A DNA stretch of 64,000 nucleotides from Gnetum montanum (taxonomy: Eukaryota; Streptophyta; Gnetopsida; Gnetales; Gnetaceae), in the NCBI GenBank assembly GCA_015680685.1, contig MNCI01023974.1, positions 270,579 through 334,578 on the forward strand, given 5' to 3'. The notes below the pieces were generated by a model. The model searched no databases, was not told the origin of the DNA, and saw only the letters and a list, made by a program, of their open reading frames with translations. How positions within the stretch are numbered: position 1 is the stretch's first letter; each line of letters starts with the position of its first letter. This document shows positions 11,285 to 22,928 of the stretch, piece by piece. The translations under genes and the position numbers were made by a program.

Positions 11285-11818
11285 TGTTAACTCATGTTGT
11301 TCCTGATTGGATCAAGGCTAGCAATCTTCCCATGAAAAGATCTGACCCAAGAAGTCCACTCATTTACCTATAGATCACTACACATGAGCCATGCAAGGCC
11401 CTTTTTAATTTTGGTTCTGGTGTCAATCTCATTTCCAATGACATTTACAAGGACTAAAACCTACCATCTCTTAAGAAGAGCAACATTTATTTCGAATTGG
11501 CAGATCAGTCAATCACTATTCCTTTAGGACTAGTGGAGGACATTGTGACCACAGCTTATGAATGATCCTATCCTGCCAATTTTTTGATGATCAAGGTGAA
11601 AAATTTCAAATGTGACTTTCCCATCATTATGGGAAGGCCATGGTTAAGCACAGTAGATGCATGAATGGGAATAAGGGACCTCTCCTTGGAAATATCCAAG
11701 GAAAATGAATTTGGATGTTTAAAGAAGAAGTATGCTCCATGCATCACATACAGTGATAGTCGGTGCAACTGCATGCAAAATATTTGGTCCATCAAAAGTA
11801 CATTCATTAAAGCATGAA
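11285..11818 (+). pseudogene. pol: Protease domain of element 2
   Basis: An aspartic protease of the retropepsin type is recognisable: MLTHVVPDWIKA at the start, FNFGSGVNLIS near 11403-11436 in place of the active-site D-S/T/L-G-S, and FPIIMGRPWLST near 11619-11654, the conserved second half. The catalytic Asp codon is Asn here, so this copy would be inactive even without its stops. The frame runs to a TGA at 11816-11818 just after FIKA. Confidence 0.85.
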
Positions 11819-11925
11819 ATTAGTGTTCACAAGAAATAGATATCCAAAGGTGCCTATACACAACAACAACAAAATAAAACAACAACTAGTGGCTGACAGC
11901 TAACTTTGATAGTAGCATACTATGC

Positions 11926-13580
11926 ATGGAACCTACTGATAGCCTAACATGTGTCTATGTCAAAGGTATGGATGAACTTGAGCAATTTCATCGCCAACTC
12001 TCTAATGATGAAGATGATGATACCTATTGGGAAGAGTTGGAAATCCCTAATAATTTAAAGCAAGAGCCCTTAGAGTTAAAAACTCTACTGACTGACATGA
12101 AGTATGCATTTTTAAATAATGGCAAGTCAGTCATAATCAATGCAAATCTTGCTCTTGAACAAAAAGATAAGTTGTTGTAGTTCATCAACAAATGGCCAAT
12201 AGTGTTTGCTTGTTTATATCTTGAATTGACAAGAACCAATCCAAGGATATGCTAGCATCACATGTAAATCAACCTAGCCATGAAGCCAAGAAGGTAGCCA
12301 CAAAGGCAACTAAACCCCAAATTGAAGTAGATCATCAAGGAAGAAATATAACAAATCCTTAAGGTGGGGTTCATCTATCCCATCGCAAATAGTGAGTGGG
12401 TTAGCCCATTCATAATTGTGCTAAAGAAAGATGGTAAGTGGTGAGTCTATATCAACTTTAGGTTGTTGAACATGGAAACATTTAAAGATCATTTTCCATT
12501 GCCATTTATGGACCAAGTGTTGGATACTATCTCTGGGAATTGCTATTATAGCTTCTTGGATGGATATACTGGCTATAACCAAATCTAGATCATGTCAAAG
12601 GATTAGGCCAAGACAACATTCACGAGTCACTAGGGGACTTCTACATATTGTAAGATGTCATTTGGTATATGCAATGCCTCTATAACATTTCAATGCCTAG
12701 TCTTTAGTATTTTTCAATAAAAAATTAGTAGCAGGGTAGAGGTCTTTATGGATGACTTTTCTACCTATGGGGCTACATTTGAGTAAGCCTTAAACTACCT
12801 TGAGCAGGTTTTGAAAAAATATGTCAGAACATACCTTAGGCTCAATTGGTAGAAAATCCATTTAATGGTCTAGGAAGGCATAGTACTGAGGCATAGAACT
12901 ACTCAAGTAGGGATTAAGGTGGACCTGGAAAAGATAAGGGTCATCCAAGGAATTACACGTTAACCAAAGATAGTTAAAGATGTTAGATCATTCCTTGGAC
13001 ACATTGGCTACTACTAGTATTTCATAGAGAATTTCTTTAGGATTGCAAAGCCATTAGTTAAGCTTACGAAGAAAGATGCTCCATTTGTTTGGACCAAGGA
13101 GTGCAAACATGCATTCTAACTGCAAAAGGAAAAACTCATAGAAACTCCAATTCTACAGGCACCAAATTGTTCCAAACAATTTCATATAATGATAGATGCA
13201 TCTAATTATGCCTTGGGAGCCATGCTTACATAGTTCGATGATAAGAAATGTTCATATTACATTCACTGCATGAGCCAAAGCATTTTGGGTGCCTAGTTGA
13301 ATTACACCACAACTAAGAAAGAATTGATGGCAATGGTGTATGCTCTTGAAAAATTTAGGCATTATGTGCTTGGCTACAAAGTATTTGTGCACATAGATCA
13401 TAGTGCCATTCACTTCCTAATGAAAAATCCCTCGTATCATATGGTGGCTCATGTTCTTGCAAGAATTCAATCTCACAATCATAGATTAGGAAGCATCTAA
13501 AAATGTGATGGCTAACCACCTCTCTTGGTTAAGATGGGATAACAAAGAGGAGAGTCCACTCTCTAATCAATTTCCAGACA
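11926..13580 (+). pseudogene. pol: Spacer, reverse transcriptase and RNase H of element 2
   Basis: A conserved acidic spacer (MEPTDSLTCVYV at 11926; LEQFH..L) joins protease to RT. RT motifs are KVGFIYPI near 12361, VSPFIIVLKK near 12400, FLDGYTGYNQI near 12555, SFGICNAS near 12660 and VFMDDFS near 12750. RNase H shows IDASNYALGAML near 13193 and TTKKELMAMVYALEKFRHYVLGYK at 13310-13380 in two neighbouring blocks. Stops include TAG at 12850-12852 where element C keeps CAA. The 3' end of RNase H has a deletion and frame change near 13430. Confidence 0.88.
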
Positions 13581-13599
13581 AACTCCTCTTTATAGAAGT

Positions 13600-14900
13600 G
13601 ATAAATGACCAAGGGCTCACAAAAACAAAATGGTATGATGGCATCCTCACTTACCTTCCCACTCAAGAGATTCCATAAGATCTAGACTTCAAGAAGAAAT
13701 AATAGTTTCTTCATTGGGCAAAGTACTTCATGGAAATCAACGGACACCTTTACAAGGTGTGCACCGATGGCCTGGTTCATTGGTGTGTCCCTAATGCGAA
13801 TCAACTACACATTCTCTAGGATGCTCATGAAGGCCCTTGTAGAGGCCACTATGTAGGAAGATGCATGGTTGTAAAAATCCTACTGGTAGGATACTATTGA
13901 CCTACAATCCTCAGGAATGTCCACCAATTTGTTTGATCTTGTGAATGCTGCTAATGAGATGGTGGGATGATCGCACACATGGAGGATCCTCAATAGTGGA
14001 TTCAGCCACTAGAGTCCTTTAACGTATGGGGCATTGACTTCATGGTTTCCATTACATCCATATTTAATGGAAAGGCATATATCATCATAGTAGTTGACTA
14101 CTACACCAAATGGGTAGAAGTAGCAACTGCCACCGATTGTATATCATCCACTGCTACTAGATTTGTATAACAACATCTTGTAAATAGGTTTGGGGTGCCA
14201 CGTGCACTGATTTTTGACAATAGAACCCATTTTACAAGTGTCACTTTTCAAAAAATTATTTAATGCTTGGGGGTTTAACATAAATTAACAACATGCTATC
14301 ATCCCCAAGCCAACAGTCAAGCAAAGGTAACCAACAAGGAGATTACAAAGATCTTAAAAAGGACCATAAGAAAATATAGGAAAGATTGGAGCATAAAACT
14401 CAATGATGTCCTATGGGCCTACCGCTCAACATAGAAACTTGCTATTGGCTACTCTCCCTACGAGTTAGTGTACGGAAAACTTCCAATGCTCCTGATTTAA
14501 TCTGAGCTCCATACACTCTCAATAGCCTATGACCTAAATCTTGACCTAATTCTAGCCCAAAAAGAAAGACTAATCAACCTCAACATGCTAGATGAAAATC
14601 AATTGGTGGTCTTATCTTTGAATGAAGTGCATAAGGCATTCAATAAGTAATAATATGACCTAAGAATATGGAAAGTAAAACTTCGACCTGGAGATAAGGT
14701 TCTCTACTAGAACCTCACACATGTACCTCAGAAAAAAAAGTTCCAAACATTGTGGGAGGGACCTGATACAATTTCTGAAACCTTTCCTTTTAGGGCCATG
14801 ACCATGTACAAACCTAAGAGCCCAAATAAAAGCAGTTGGTCAACATTCAATAAGTAAAGCTTTTCCATGAGCCCAAGCAAGCTAGTGCAACAAATATCTC
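13600..14900 (+). pseudogene. pol: Integrase of element 2
   Basis: The zinc-binding region is near 13790-13970 (LVHWCVPNANQLHIL, then a His pair and a CECC-like end). The core begins with FNVWGIDFMV near 14018 and IIIVVDYYTKWVEVA near 14080, the second acidic block is ALIFDNRTHFTS near 14205 (LISDNGTHF in element F), and the Glu helix lies near 14335 (TNKEITKI). YSPYELVYGKLP is at 14452-14487, followed by a long C-terminal tail to about 14900 with VPQKKKFQTLWEGP. Several stops. Element 2 carries the complete integrase interval that is lost to the gap in element A. Confidence 0.85.
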
Positions 14901-14939
14901 AATAAATGGATAACCATGCTCAATTTTTTGAATCTCCTC

Positions 14940-16704
14940 CTTCCAACTTAGTTGTGGGGGAGATGACCATCCATGCTAATCATCCATATGGCTCCTCAGT
15001 TTTTCTATTTTTTGTTTTCCACATTTTTGATTTACAAGTTATTTATTTTACAACTTTTTTATTTTCAAAATTTTTCCTATTTTTACATCATTTTTTGTTT
15101 TGCACCATCATTAGTACATTTTAATCTTTATTGGATATTTTACACTTCCTTATATATTTTACTTTTTTTTGTCTAAGTGTGATTTTCATTATTTTTTCTA
15201 ATAAAAGTGCTTTATTTCCAATAGGAAACATTGGTGCTATAGTTGCTACTAATGGTGGTTTGTGCTTTATGTTTTGTTTGTTAATATCTGGTTTCTATTT
15301 TTGAACTTTTGTATCGATGACTTAGTCATGGTTTGTTTTTCATGGAACAAATTTTATGGTTTTTATTGTTCTAGAAGTTTGAGGTCCCTTTCATTAAATC
15401 AACTTTTAATAAATTTGTGACCTTGGTAGTTTCTGGAATTGGGAAGGATTCAAAGGTCTGAATAAGGTGTGACTTCAAGGGAACTCAATACTCTTTGTAC
15501 TCTTCTACTTACTTGAGTGCTTAAGTGTTTTTCATGGACTTCTTACTATGCCATTCCAACCATTAATAGGAAGTGAAATAAAGTCTTTGCATGGTGTGGT
15601 TTCCATCCAAGAAGAAAAAAAAGAGAGAGACAAAAAAACTATGGTGGGAATCCTTAGACAAATAAATAGGCTACAAGCACTAGTTATGGGACTAGAAAGA
15701 CATGTACCCATGCCTGAAGGTCCCCTCTAACTAAGGACCTCTCTTACTTTCTACTTCTTCTTCTTTTTCTCTTTATGGAATAGTGGTTATTTTATGGGAG
15801 TACTCTTGTGTCTTGAGGGGATGGATCGGTCTTGGAGTGATGATGCAAAGTCACTAAAAGAGGTTGGTTTTGGTNATGTAAGGGCAAAAAGGGCATGTGC
15901 CTGCTATGGGAAGGACTCACTTGCATATCCCTTGGTCAAGTTCATTAAGCACCTTATCCTTAGGCATTCTTGTAACCAGAATCTTTCAGACGCCCATCTT
16001 CCACATCAAATCATGTGCTCCTTTACATATTTTATTCATTAAATACATTCTCCATATAAATTTTCAATTTTTAAGCTTTTAAAGATCCTCTTCGATGATT
16101 TTATCATATTCTTGGCTTTTTTGGGATTCCATAGACCCCAAATTCATTGAAAAATTTTTCATATTAATCAAGATATTAAAAATTGAAATTTTTGCCTATG
16201 GGCCTCGCATATTCAACTCCATAAATAAAGTAAACCCATATATGAGGCCCTATATATGGGGCTCCATTGATGTAAGGGAAAAATAGTATTAATAGGTATG
16301 ACCCCACTTGGAAAATTTTATATTTTCTCACAAATTCCAAAGGAGTTTTTTGATTTTTTAGAGCCCAGAACCTTCTAGAGCCCATAACTGACAAACTATT
16401 TATCCAAATCACTTTGTTCTTCGACCCTGCAACTACCGAAGGTAAGCTCTTTGTTATGGGGGCAACAAATGTGCCATTTTTGACAAAAAAAAGTTTTGCA
16501 ATTTTTTCTAACTCCCACAAAGGTTTAATTGAAAAATCAACTATCAAACACCAAATTACAAGAGTTAAACCTTTCCAATGAGCTTTAGTGATAATTATAA
16601 TAAATAATTAATCAAATAATCAATTTTCCATGGTCCAACCTTAGCCAAAGTGTAACTAACTAAAAAGAGAAGGTATGCAAAGATTTAAAGTTACACATTA
16701 TATC
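14940..16704 (+). other. 3' non-coding region of element 2
   Basis: After integrase comes a G-rich polypurine-like motif (GTGGGGGAGATG at 14952-14963), then a T-rich stretch, the conserved TCTTTGCATGGTGTGGTT block at 15584-15601, and an AGGGCA block near 15880 that also occurs in element A (about 3520) and element C (about 42465). No convincing long frame. One N at 15875. Confidence 0.7.
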
Positions 16705-16734
16705 TACTAATCCATTGATGTGTTGTGACTGCAG
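16705..16734 (+). promoter_or_regulatory. Branch-point-like and 3' splice-site-like signal before the extra ORF
   Basis: TACTAAT at 16705-16711 is followed 24 bases later by GACTGCAG ending at 16734, and the ATG of the extra ORF starts at 16735. Element C keeps the same arrangement (TACTAAT near 43280, GACTGTAG then ATG at 43311). Spacing and sequence fit a plant 3' splice site, so the extra ORF may be made from a spliced RNA. No transcript evidence. Confidence 0.5.
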
Positions 16735-18890
16735 ATGGCACCAAAAGGAAAGCACACATAGGAAGAAACACCATCCCAACCAAGGAAAAAATGGCCTAGA
16801 ATGGAAAGGGGCCAAGAATAGGCCCAAGAAGAACCATTGGCAACCCACGCCATAGGTCCTCTTAGGGAAGAGGCAAAAGGGGAATCTATCGGATAGATTC
16901 CAGAATTAGTAGTAGGAACAACAAAACACTCTCAATTGAGATGATGTGCTAGCACAAGCAACAATTCAAATCAAGGGAGGTCCAAAAATCAATGTTCCAT
17001 GAGTTAAATTCTAGCACTTTCCTGACGCATGCACCAAGAGAAGTGTAGGACTAGCTAAAGGCCTCTCCCATGTGGCCAATCATCACTTCCATCGAGGAGT
17101 GGTACATGGGAGAGACATTTCTATTCTAGAATAATAGGCAACCTAGATCAATAGTGAAGATTAAGGACATCTCAATGTCCTACTTGACACAAGTCATTAC
17201 TATAGTGCTTAGGTTGCCTAAACTAGGGATGAACCTTACTGAAATCCCAATGTAGGAAGATCCTAGTATTAAGAAAGAATGAATGCAATGGTGTTATGGA
17301 ATCGATGCCAAGGAGTTTGGCATGCTTACACTAGCAGAGAGGATTTATTACAAGATTGCTACCTTCCATCTAAATCCTATGGTGAGGCCAAGCAAAATCA
17401 CTGCCTTCTCTACTCAAGCATGCATCGCTCTAAGTGGGAGATTCCCAATCAACCTTCTACAGTTGATCTATCTAGAGATGGAGAAGCAGTTTAAAGAAAA
17501 TGAATATAGAAGGAAGGCACTCCCCTTCCCATACCTCATCAGGAAACTCTATCAAAGGGGACGGATAGTCCATTACACTAATGATACTATCAGAACTATT
17601 CTAACCATCAATTGAGCAAAAATGATGAAGGGTAAGATGCTTGAGACCATAATTCAATAAGAGGAGTAATGACCACCACCTCCACTTGCCACTTAAACAA
17701 CTATGCCAAACATTACTGCAACTACCTAACGGTTGTGAGAATATAGAGAATGACTCATGAGTAAATAAGAGTAATGAATAAGCATGAGTGGCAAGGACCC
17801 ATTCATATACAAACTAGCCATGAGTTACCTTAAATAGATGACTTGAATGATTAGCTTGATGGATGAGGGTGGATCCATCTTCTTATCCCAAAGAACGCAG
17901 CTTCCCACAAGGTTAAATGTAAGTACTAGAGAGGTCACAGTATCTCTTGCAGAACAACAATCACTCCCAGAAATCTCTAGGAACGTTGTGACCTTCTTGG
18001 TGCACTTGGAGGAGGAAGAAGGGACAACTGTATTAGTGATGTAGCACCAAGGGCATGAGATAGCAGCAAAAGTGGTCATTGATCATATTTTTGAGACTCT
18101 CAATGCACTTGTTACATCTATACCAGACATCACTACACTCAAAGATGTGTAGACATCCACAGGGACCATAATCACTAGAATAAACATAGCACAACATGAA
18201 GAACTGTTGGATCAACTGGTGGGAACTAGAAAACCACTTCTAGATGTCTTTGACCTTTTGGACACTATCACTGCAACCTAGTTAAAGCTAGTGAAGGCAA
18301 GGGACAAAAACATCATTTTGAAGGGGCAACTTAAAATAGCTAAGGAGTAGAATGAATGCTTGGCTATGAAAATTGCTGAATTAAGAGCCCAAATTACCAA
18401 TCCCACATTCCTCAACCTAGCACTCACAAGAGATGAAGCTATGCAACAACTTCACACTAAACTGAAAGGGGTTGAGGGTGCAATGGAGATGGTAATGTTC
18501 TATTGATCCTTGGCAAAGGTCGCTTGGCACAAGATTCAAAAGGTCTTGGATTAGACTTTCTAGGAGAATGTCCAACTAACTGCAGAGAACCATCACTTGT
18601 GAAATGCTAATGCACACAAGAAATAATTAGCTAATTTCATCCATCAACAATAGGAGAAACTAGCCAGAGCAAACACAGAACTGAGGAGATTGGTAGCAAA
18701 GAATAGGAATCTGTCCATGGAGGAAGTTCATGCCCTTCATCAGAAAACTACGGTTGAACTAGCTACTTGGAAATCAGAGGCTCTCAAATTTGAGAGAGTC
18801 AAGGATCATTACAAAGAGCAGGATGGTCTACAAAAATAAGTAAATGAGAAGCACATCCAATTTGAAGAAGGCAAAGGTAAATGAGATCCT
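16735..18890 (+). pseudogene. Extra 3' ORF: plant-transposon-type domain plus long coiled coil
   Basis: The frame opens MAPKGKHT at 16735 and, read through stops, continues for about 2.1 kb. At 17283-17615 is an uninterrupted stretch with FGMLTLAERIYYKI, MVRPSKITAFSTQACIAL, FPINLLQLIYLEM and ALPFPYLIRKLYQRG. This pattern resembles the 'putative plant transposon protein' domain found in Athila-like retrotransposon proteins. From about 18060 the sequence becomes charged and heptad-like (ALTRDEAMQQLHTKL; KLARANTELRRLVAKNRNL; ELATWKSEALKFERVK), predicting a coiled coil. The C-terminal part kept in elements C and E is missing here. No signal peptide or clear membrane segment was seen. It might be a structural or env-position protein; function unknown. 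Confidence 0.6.
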
Positions 18891-19035
18891 CCAGCAAGGA
18901 AAAGACTTGTGGCAATCCATTGTTGATGGAAAAAGAGCTTTGTTAAGTCAGTTTATTTTATTTTGTTAAGAGTTAGTTAATAATCCCATACCTTCCCAAT
19001 TTTGTAAAAGAACTCAAGGATGAGTTTTCATTCAG

Positions 19036-19046
19036 TCGTTGGGGTA
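19036..19046 (+). other. Polypurine tract of element 2
   Basis: GTCGTTGGGGTA immediately precedes the TG of the 3' LTR, in the same place and context (GAGTTTTCATTCAGTC) as in element A. The tract is weaker than ATGGGGGTA because of substitutions. Confidence 0.65.
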
Positions 19047-19095
19047 TGATGAGCATCAAAGTGTCATGTTGACGGGTCCTCATTAACATGGCCTC

Positions 19096-19887
19096 TGATG
19101 AGTGGCGAGGTACCCCTACACTCAACCATACGAAACGAGNNNNNNNNNNNNNNNNNNNNNNNNNNNNNNNNNNNNNNNNNNNNNNNNNNNNNNNNNNNNN
19201 NNNNNNNNNNNNNNNNNNNNNNNNNNNNNNNNNNNNNNNNNNNNNNNNNNNNNNNNNNNNNNNNNNNNNNNNNNNNNNNNNNNNNNNNNNNNNNNNNNNN
19301 NNNNNNNNNNNNNNNNNNNNNNNNNNNNNNNNNNNNNNNNNNNNNNNNNNNNNNNNNNNNNNNNNNNNNNNNNNNNNNNNNNNNNNNNNNNNNNNNNNNN
19401 NNNNNNNNNNNNNNNNNNNNNNNNNNNNNNNNNNNNNNNNNNNNNNNNNNNNNNNNNNNNNNNNNNNNNNNNNNNNNNNNNNNTCAATGCTCGTAACCAA
19501 GTCGTACTCATGCCGCGCTAACAATAGGTAATAAATAATATTAAATAAAACCTATCCATGTACTGCAAGGTTTATCCACAAAGCTCGTCTTTATTTCCAT
19601 ACACAACTTGTGTTCAAGTATAAAGCTGCTCGAATAAAGAACCGTTCACTTGGGGGACTCCTACTGCAGGCACATGGAAAATATTTTATCTTTGGGGTGA
19701 TCAATCAGCCAGAGCTTCGCTACTTCTAGCCTAGGATGGGAAATGAGGGGAGTGTCGCCTCTTATTTATAGATTTGGCGGTGGACCGCGATATCACGTAC
19801 GCGATATCGCAGGGGACGACGCAATATCGCAGCGGCCGAGATATCGCGTACACGATATCGCAGCCCATGCGATATCGCGTCTCATCA
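19096..19887 (-). mobile_element. Solo LTR, type I, inserted in the 3' LTR of element 2
   Basis: A complete type I LTR in reverse orientation: it opens TGATGAGTGGCGAGG and closes GCGTCTCATCA. Flanks are GCCTC (19091-19095) and ACCTC (19888-19892), a 5-base target duplication with one transition. No internal element sequence is present, so it is a solo LTR, normally the product of recombination between two LTRs. U3 palindromes (CGATATCG type) are at 19785-19880 and the TATA box, read on the minus strand, is near 19765. The middle 344 bases are an assembly gap. Confidence 0.92.
19140..19483. other. assembly gap (344 N)
   Basis: N run inside the solo LTR. All frames crossing it are artefacts. 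Confidence 1.
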
Positions 19888-21290
19888 ACCTCAATGATGG
19901 ACCCCCGTTGATTAGGCCCTATTTACATGATGTTGCCCCGTCAACAAGGTTGCATCAATGTAGCGTTTGCTATGTTGATAGGGCCTCATTGACATGGCCC
20001 TAGGAGAAACAACTATAAATACGAGCTCCCAACCATGTTTATGAGCATTAGATTCATAGTAGTAACAAAGCTCTTATAGTTTTTCTATTTGAAAGTTAGA
20101 ATATTTTTTTCGAGTGCCTACAATAGGAGTCATCGAGTGTATAGATCTTTATTCAAGCAATGTTGTACTTGAACCACACCAATGTGTACGGCAATAAAGA
20201 TGAACTTCTTGATAAACCTTGCAACATTTTGGATAGCTTAAATGTTTTAGTTATGCATTCATTGTTTTTATTAAATATTCAATCAATTAGACTTTAATCA
20301 TTAAGCTAAATAGATTAAGTACATAAGTACAATTGCTTTGAGCATGAACACGAATTCGCTTGGTAATCCTAGTAGCGTTATTACTTGGTGCACCCAATAG
20401 CATAGTGCTTGGTAACCCAACAGTACATACATGGGTTCAAGACATGTACGAAAAGTGGAAATAGATGTTTATGTTAGGACTAGTTAGAGACTAGGTAGTT
20501 AGTTAAATTAAATTAGTCATTAAATTACTTCATCTATCTCTCTCTTCAAGCATCAAAGAACATAAAACATAAAATGATAAAAATCATATACCTCAATTAC
20601 ACTTAACCATACCTTTGTACTTCACAAGTGTAATTGGGAAGATAACGAATGATGTTTAGGGTAAGATTCACTTCCTAGAAGACTAGTGCATCAGAAACCA
20701 AAGAGTCCATGGAATTTGATTAGATCATGCATGAATGCTTTATGATTTGTATGGTTGGGCATAAGGGTACCCTTCACTGCTCATCAACATTCAAAAAAGT
20801 TTAATATTATTTATTATATATTAATATTTAATTATTTAATTGCATATGATATTGCATGAGAGAGTTGGGAGAGAGATTAAATAACAATGTATGCATCTTT
20901 ATGGTCAATTAGTGGGTAATATTGATCATTGTACCTCTCAATATGTGTGGATCTTAGTCTTGTGTATGAGGAAGAGATCTAGACTAATTGTACCTTACAT
21001 TAAGGTTGATCGTGCATGTAGTTGTAGAGCCTCATGCTCTGCAATATCATTGAGTGTATGAATATTATTGTTTTTCAAGATTGTGATTCCAATTTAATTG
21101 TAATATTCTTTTAAATTAATTTAATATTTCTAGTTCTTTTTCTTGTAATTGAATTATCTTGCATAATATTTGGATTTGGTATGTTTGAAGAGTTAAAGCA
21201 AATCAGAGTGATCTTGCTCTAAGGATTATTATCAAAGCATAGAACTATTGTTGTTTGGAATTTTATTATGAATTTTTATATCTATTTTAG

Positions 21291-22520
21291 ATGAATTCTA
21301 AGAAGAAAAATGTTGAAGCCCTGAATAGAGACATGGAGAGCATGAACTCTTCCTTTCAAATGATGGTGAAATGATTAGATGAGATTAGTGCCAAGGTAGT
21401 TTAAAATGTATGTCTTAGTCATATTCAGACTCATGATGGTGATGAACATTTTTAGTCAAATGAAGATGAAGAATTTTCTTAGCTAGATGGAGGGGAAGTA
21501 AATGAGGAGGAAGAACATTCCAGCTATAGAAGTGTAAGAATTCATCATCCTAGGATTCTAGAGGAAGGGAATCCAAATCTTTATGTCAAAGTTCCAAGAA
21601 CTTCATCTCAGATAGCTACTTGTTCTCATGAAAAGCTTAATGATGAAGATAATGCAAGGCTTGCTAGAGCATTCAGAAATGCTACAAGATTTCGTTATGT
21701 AGAGCTAAAAACTTTCAACAATGTAGATGACATCAATGCTTTTGCAAGTTTGCTTAAGGCACTTCACAAGTATTTTGAGTTAGAAGAGGTACCAAATCAA
21801 TTGAGGGTACTAATTTCTGAAACTAGATTAGAAGGTACAACTTTGATTTAGGAAAGAAAAGCATCCCAAAGCTATGAGAGAAAAAATGGTCAACCTATTA
21901 GAGATTAGAATTTGATGAAATACATGTTGAGAAGAACATTTGAAAAATCTTAGCAAAGATAAGAGATAATCATAAAACTAAAATTCCTTAGACAATAAGA
22001 CAAAGATGTCAATGACTTTTACATTAAATTTTGTGAACTATTCCATCAAGATAAGGTAAAATGGAAGAAATATGAATAGGATTCAATCTTTCTTGAAGGC
22101 CTCAAGATGGCATATCATCAAGAGTTTTCATTCTGGGGGTCTTAAACCCTTAATGAAGCTTATGATCTATCACTCAAGGTAGAAAAGAAACTCAATGGAT
22201 TTGGAAGTAGAAGCAAACAAGCTTCAAAAGGAAAGGACAAAGGATCCAAATCAGAGAAGGGATCTAAGTCAAAATTAAAAAGAAAAAAAAAGAAAAAAAA
22301 AAGATGACATACAAGAGAAGGACAATTTGAAGAGTAAGGCCAAGATGGACTAAGGAAAAGAAGAAAAGAGTCAAGGCAATAACTCATCCAAGATTTAATG
22401 CTTTAAATGTGATGAATGAGAAGACAAACAATGGGGATGTCCACTTCACAAGGAAGCTAAGAGCAAGGATGTACAAACCATGGAGGTGAGGAGACATCAA
22501 GGTAAGCTCTTCAGAAAGGT
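21291..22520 (+). pseudogene. gag: gag with CCHC zinc knuckle (second gypsy lineage)
   Basis: The frame opens MNSKKK at 21291. The gag core is readable at 21700-22180: ATRFRYVELKTFNNVDDI, a VNDFYIKFCELF block near 22008, IFLEGLKMAYHQEF near 22086, and a Lys/Ser-rich linker (SKGKDKGSKSEKGSKSKLK) near 22215-22280. A zinc knuckle follows near 22400: CFKC, four residues (one a stop), Asp in place of the usual His, four residues, then C. Several stops are scattered through the frame. Confidence 0.75.
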
Positions 22521-22599
22521 ACTCTTAATGCTTTCAAAATTAAGAAAGTTTCTAAATTGAATTCTTGAGAATTTATAGAAAATGTGAATAAATGAGATC

Positions 22600-22928
22600 A
22601 TCCATCAAGAAAATTGTCGTTTCGGATCAAGGCTATATGTTTCATTAGTGAGGAATGGATTCATATTTTGATTGCTGGGGGAGCCCAAGAAAATGTTATT
22701 TCTTTTAGGGCAACTTCTAGATTGGGTTTAATAACAAATCCTCATTCTAGACCCTATAAGAAGCATTGTGTATTAAGAGACTTCTCTCAAGAGGTGAGAC
22801 AACAATATGCCTTGAAATTTAAAATTGGGAGTTATCATGATGTTATGAAATGTGATGTACTACCAGTTAATTATGCTAATGTAATTTTTGGAAGGCCTTG
22901 GAATGTTTATAATGATGCATTAATATAG
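22600..22928 (+). pseudogene. pol: Aspartic protease domain (second gypsy lineage)
   Basis: The best preserved part is an open stretch at 22614-22928. It contains ILIAGGAQENVISF, where Ala replaces the catalytic Asp of the family's D-G/S-G pattern, then HSRPYKKHCV, DVMKCDVLPV and VIFGRPWNVYNDAL, the usual protease end before RT in plant gypsy elements. RT is not found after it, so the element is truncated here. Confidence 0.8.

Larger units (their letters stand above)
7682..20786 (+). mobile_element. Element 2: end-to-end type II Athila/Tat-like retrotransposon with an extra 3' ORF
   Basis: Both LTRs, a primer site, gag, protease, RT, RNase H, integrase, a 3' region, an extra ORF and a polypurine tract are in order on the plus strand. 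The 5' LTR opens TGGTGAGCA and the 3' LTR opens TGATGAGCA; both close with CTCATCA. The flanking 5-base sequences are ATGTT (7677-7681) and ACATT (20787-20791), which could be a target duplication decayed by two transitions. The total is 13.1 kb, of which about 0.8 kb is a solo LTR inserted later. All proteins are interrupted. A single N sits at 15875. Confidence 0.9.
19047..20786 (+). repeat. 3' LTR of element 2 (type II), split by a solo LTR
   Basis: The LTR runs 19047-19095, is interrupted, and resumes at 19888-20786. Joined, it matches the 5' LTR at 7682-8674: ATTAACATGGCCTC, the GTTGAT..GGCCC repeats, a TATA box at 20014-20021, the ATAAACCTTG block near 20211, and the CTCATCA end at 20780-20786. 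Confidence 0.9.

Noticed and set aside
15548-16286. Several short plus-strand frames in the 3' region of element 2
   Set aside because: They overlap in different frames, are not conserved in element C and sit in a region alignable as non-coding.
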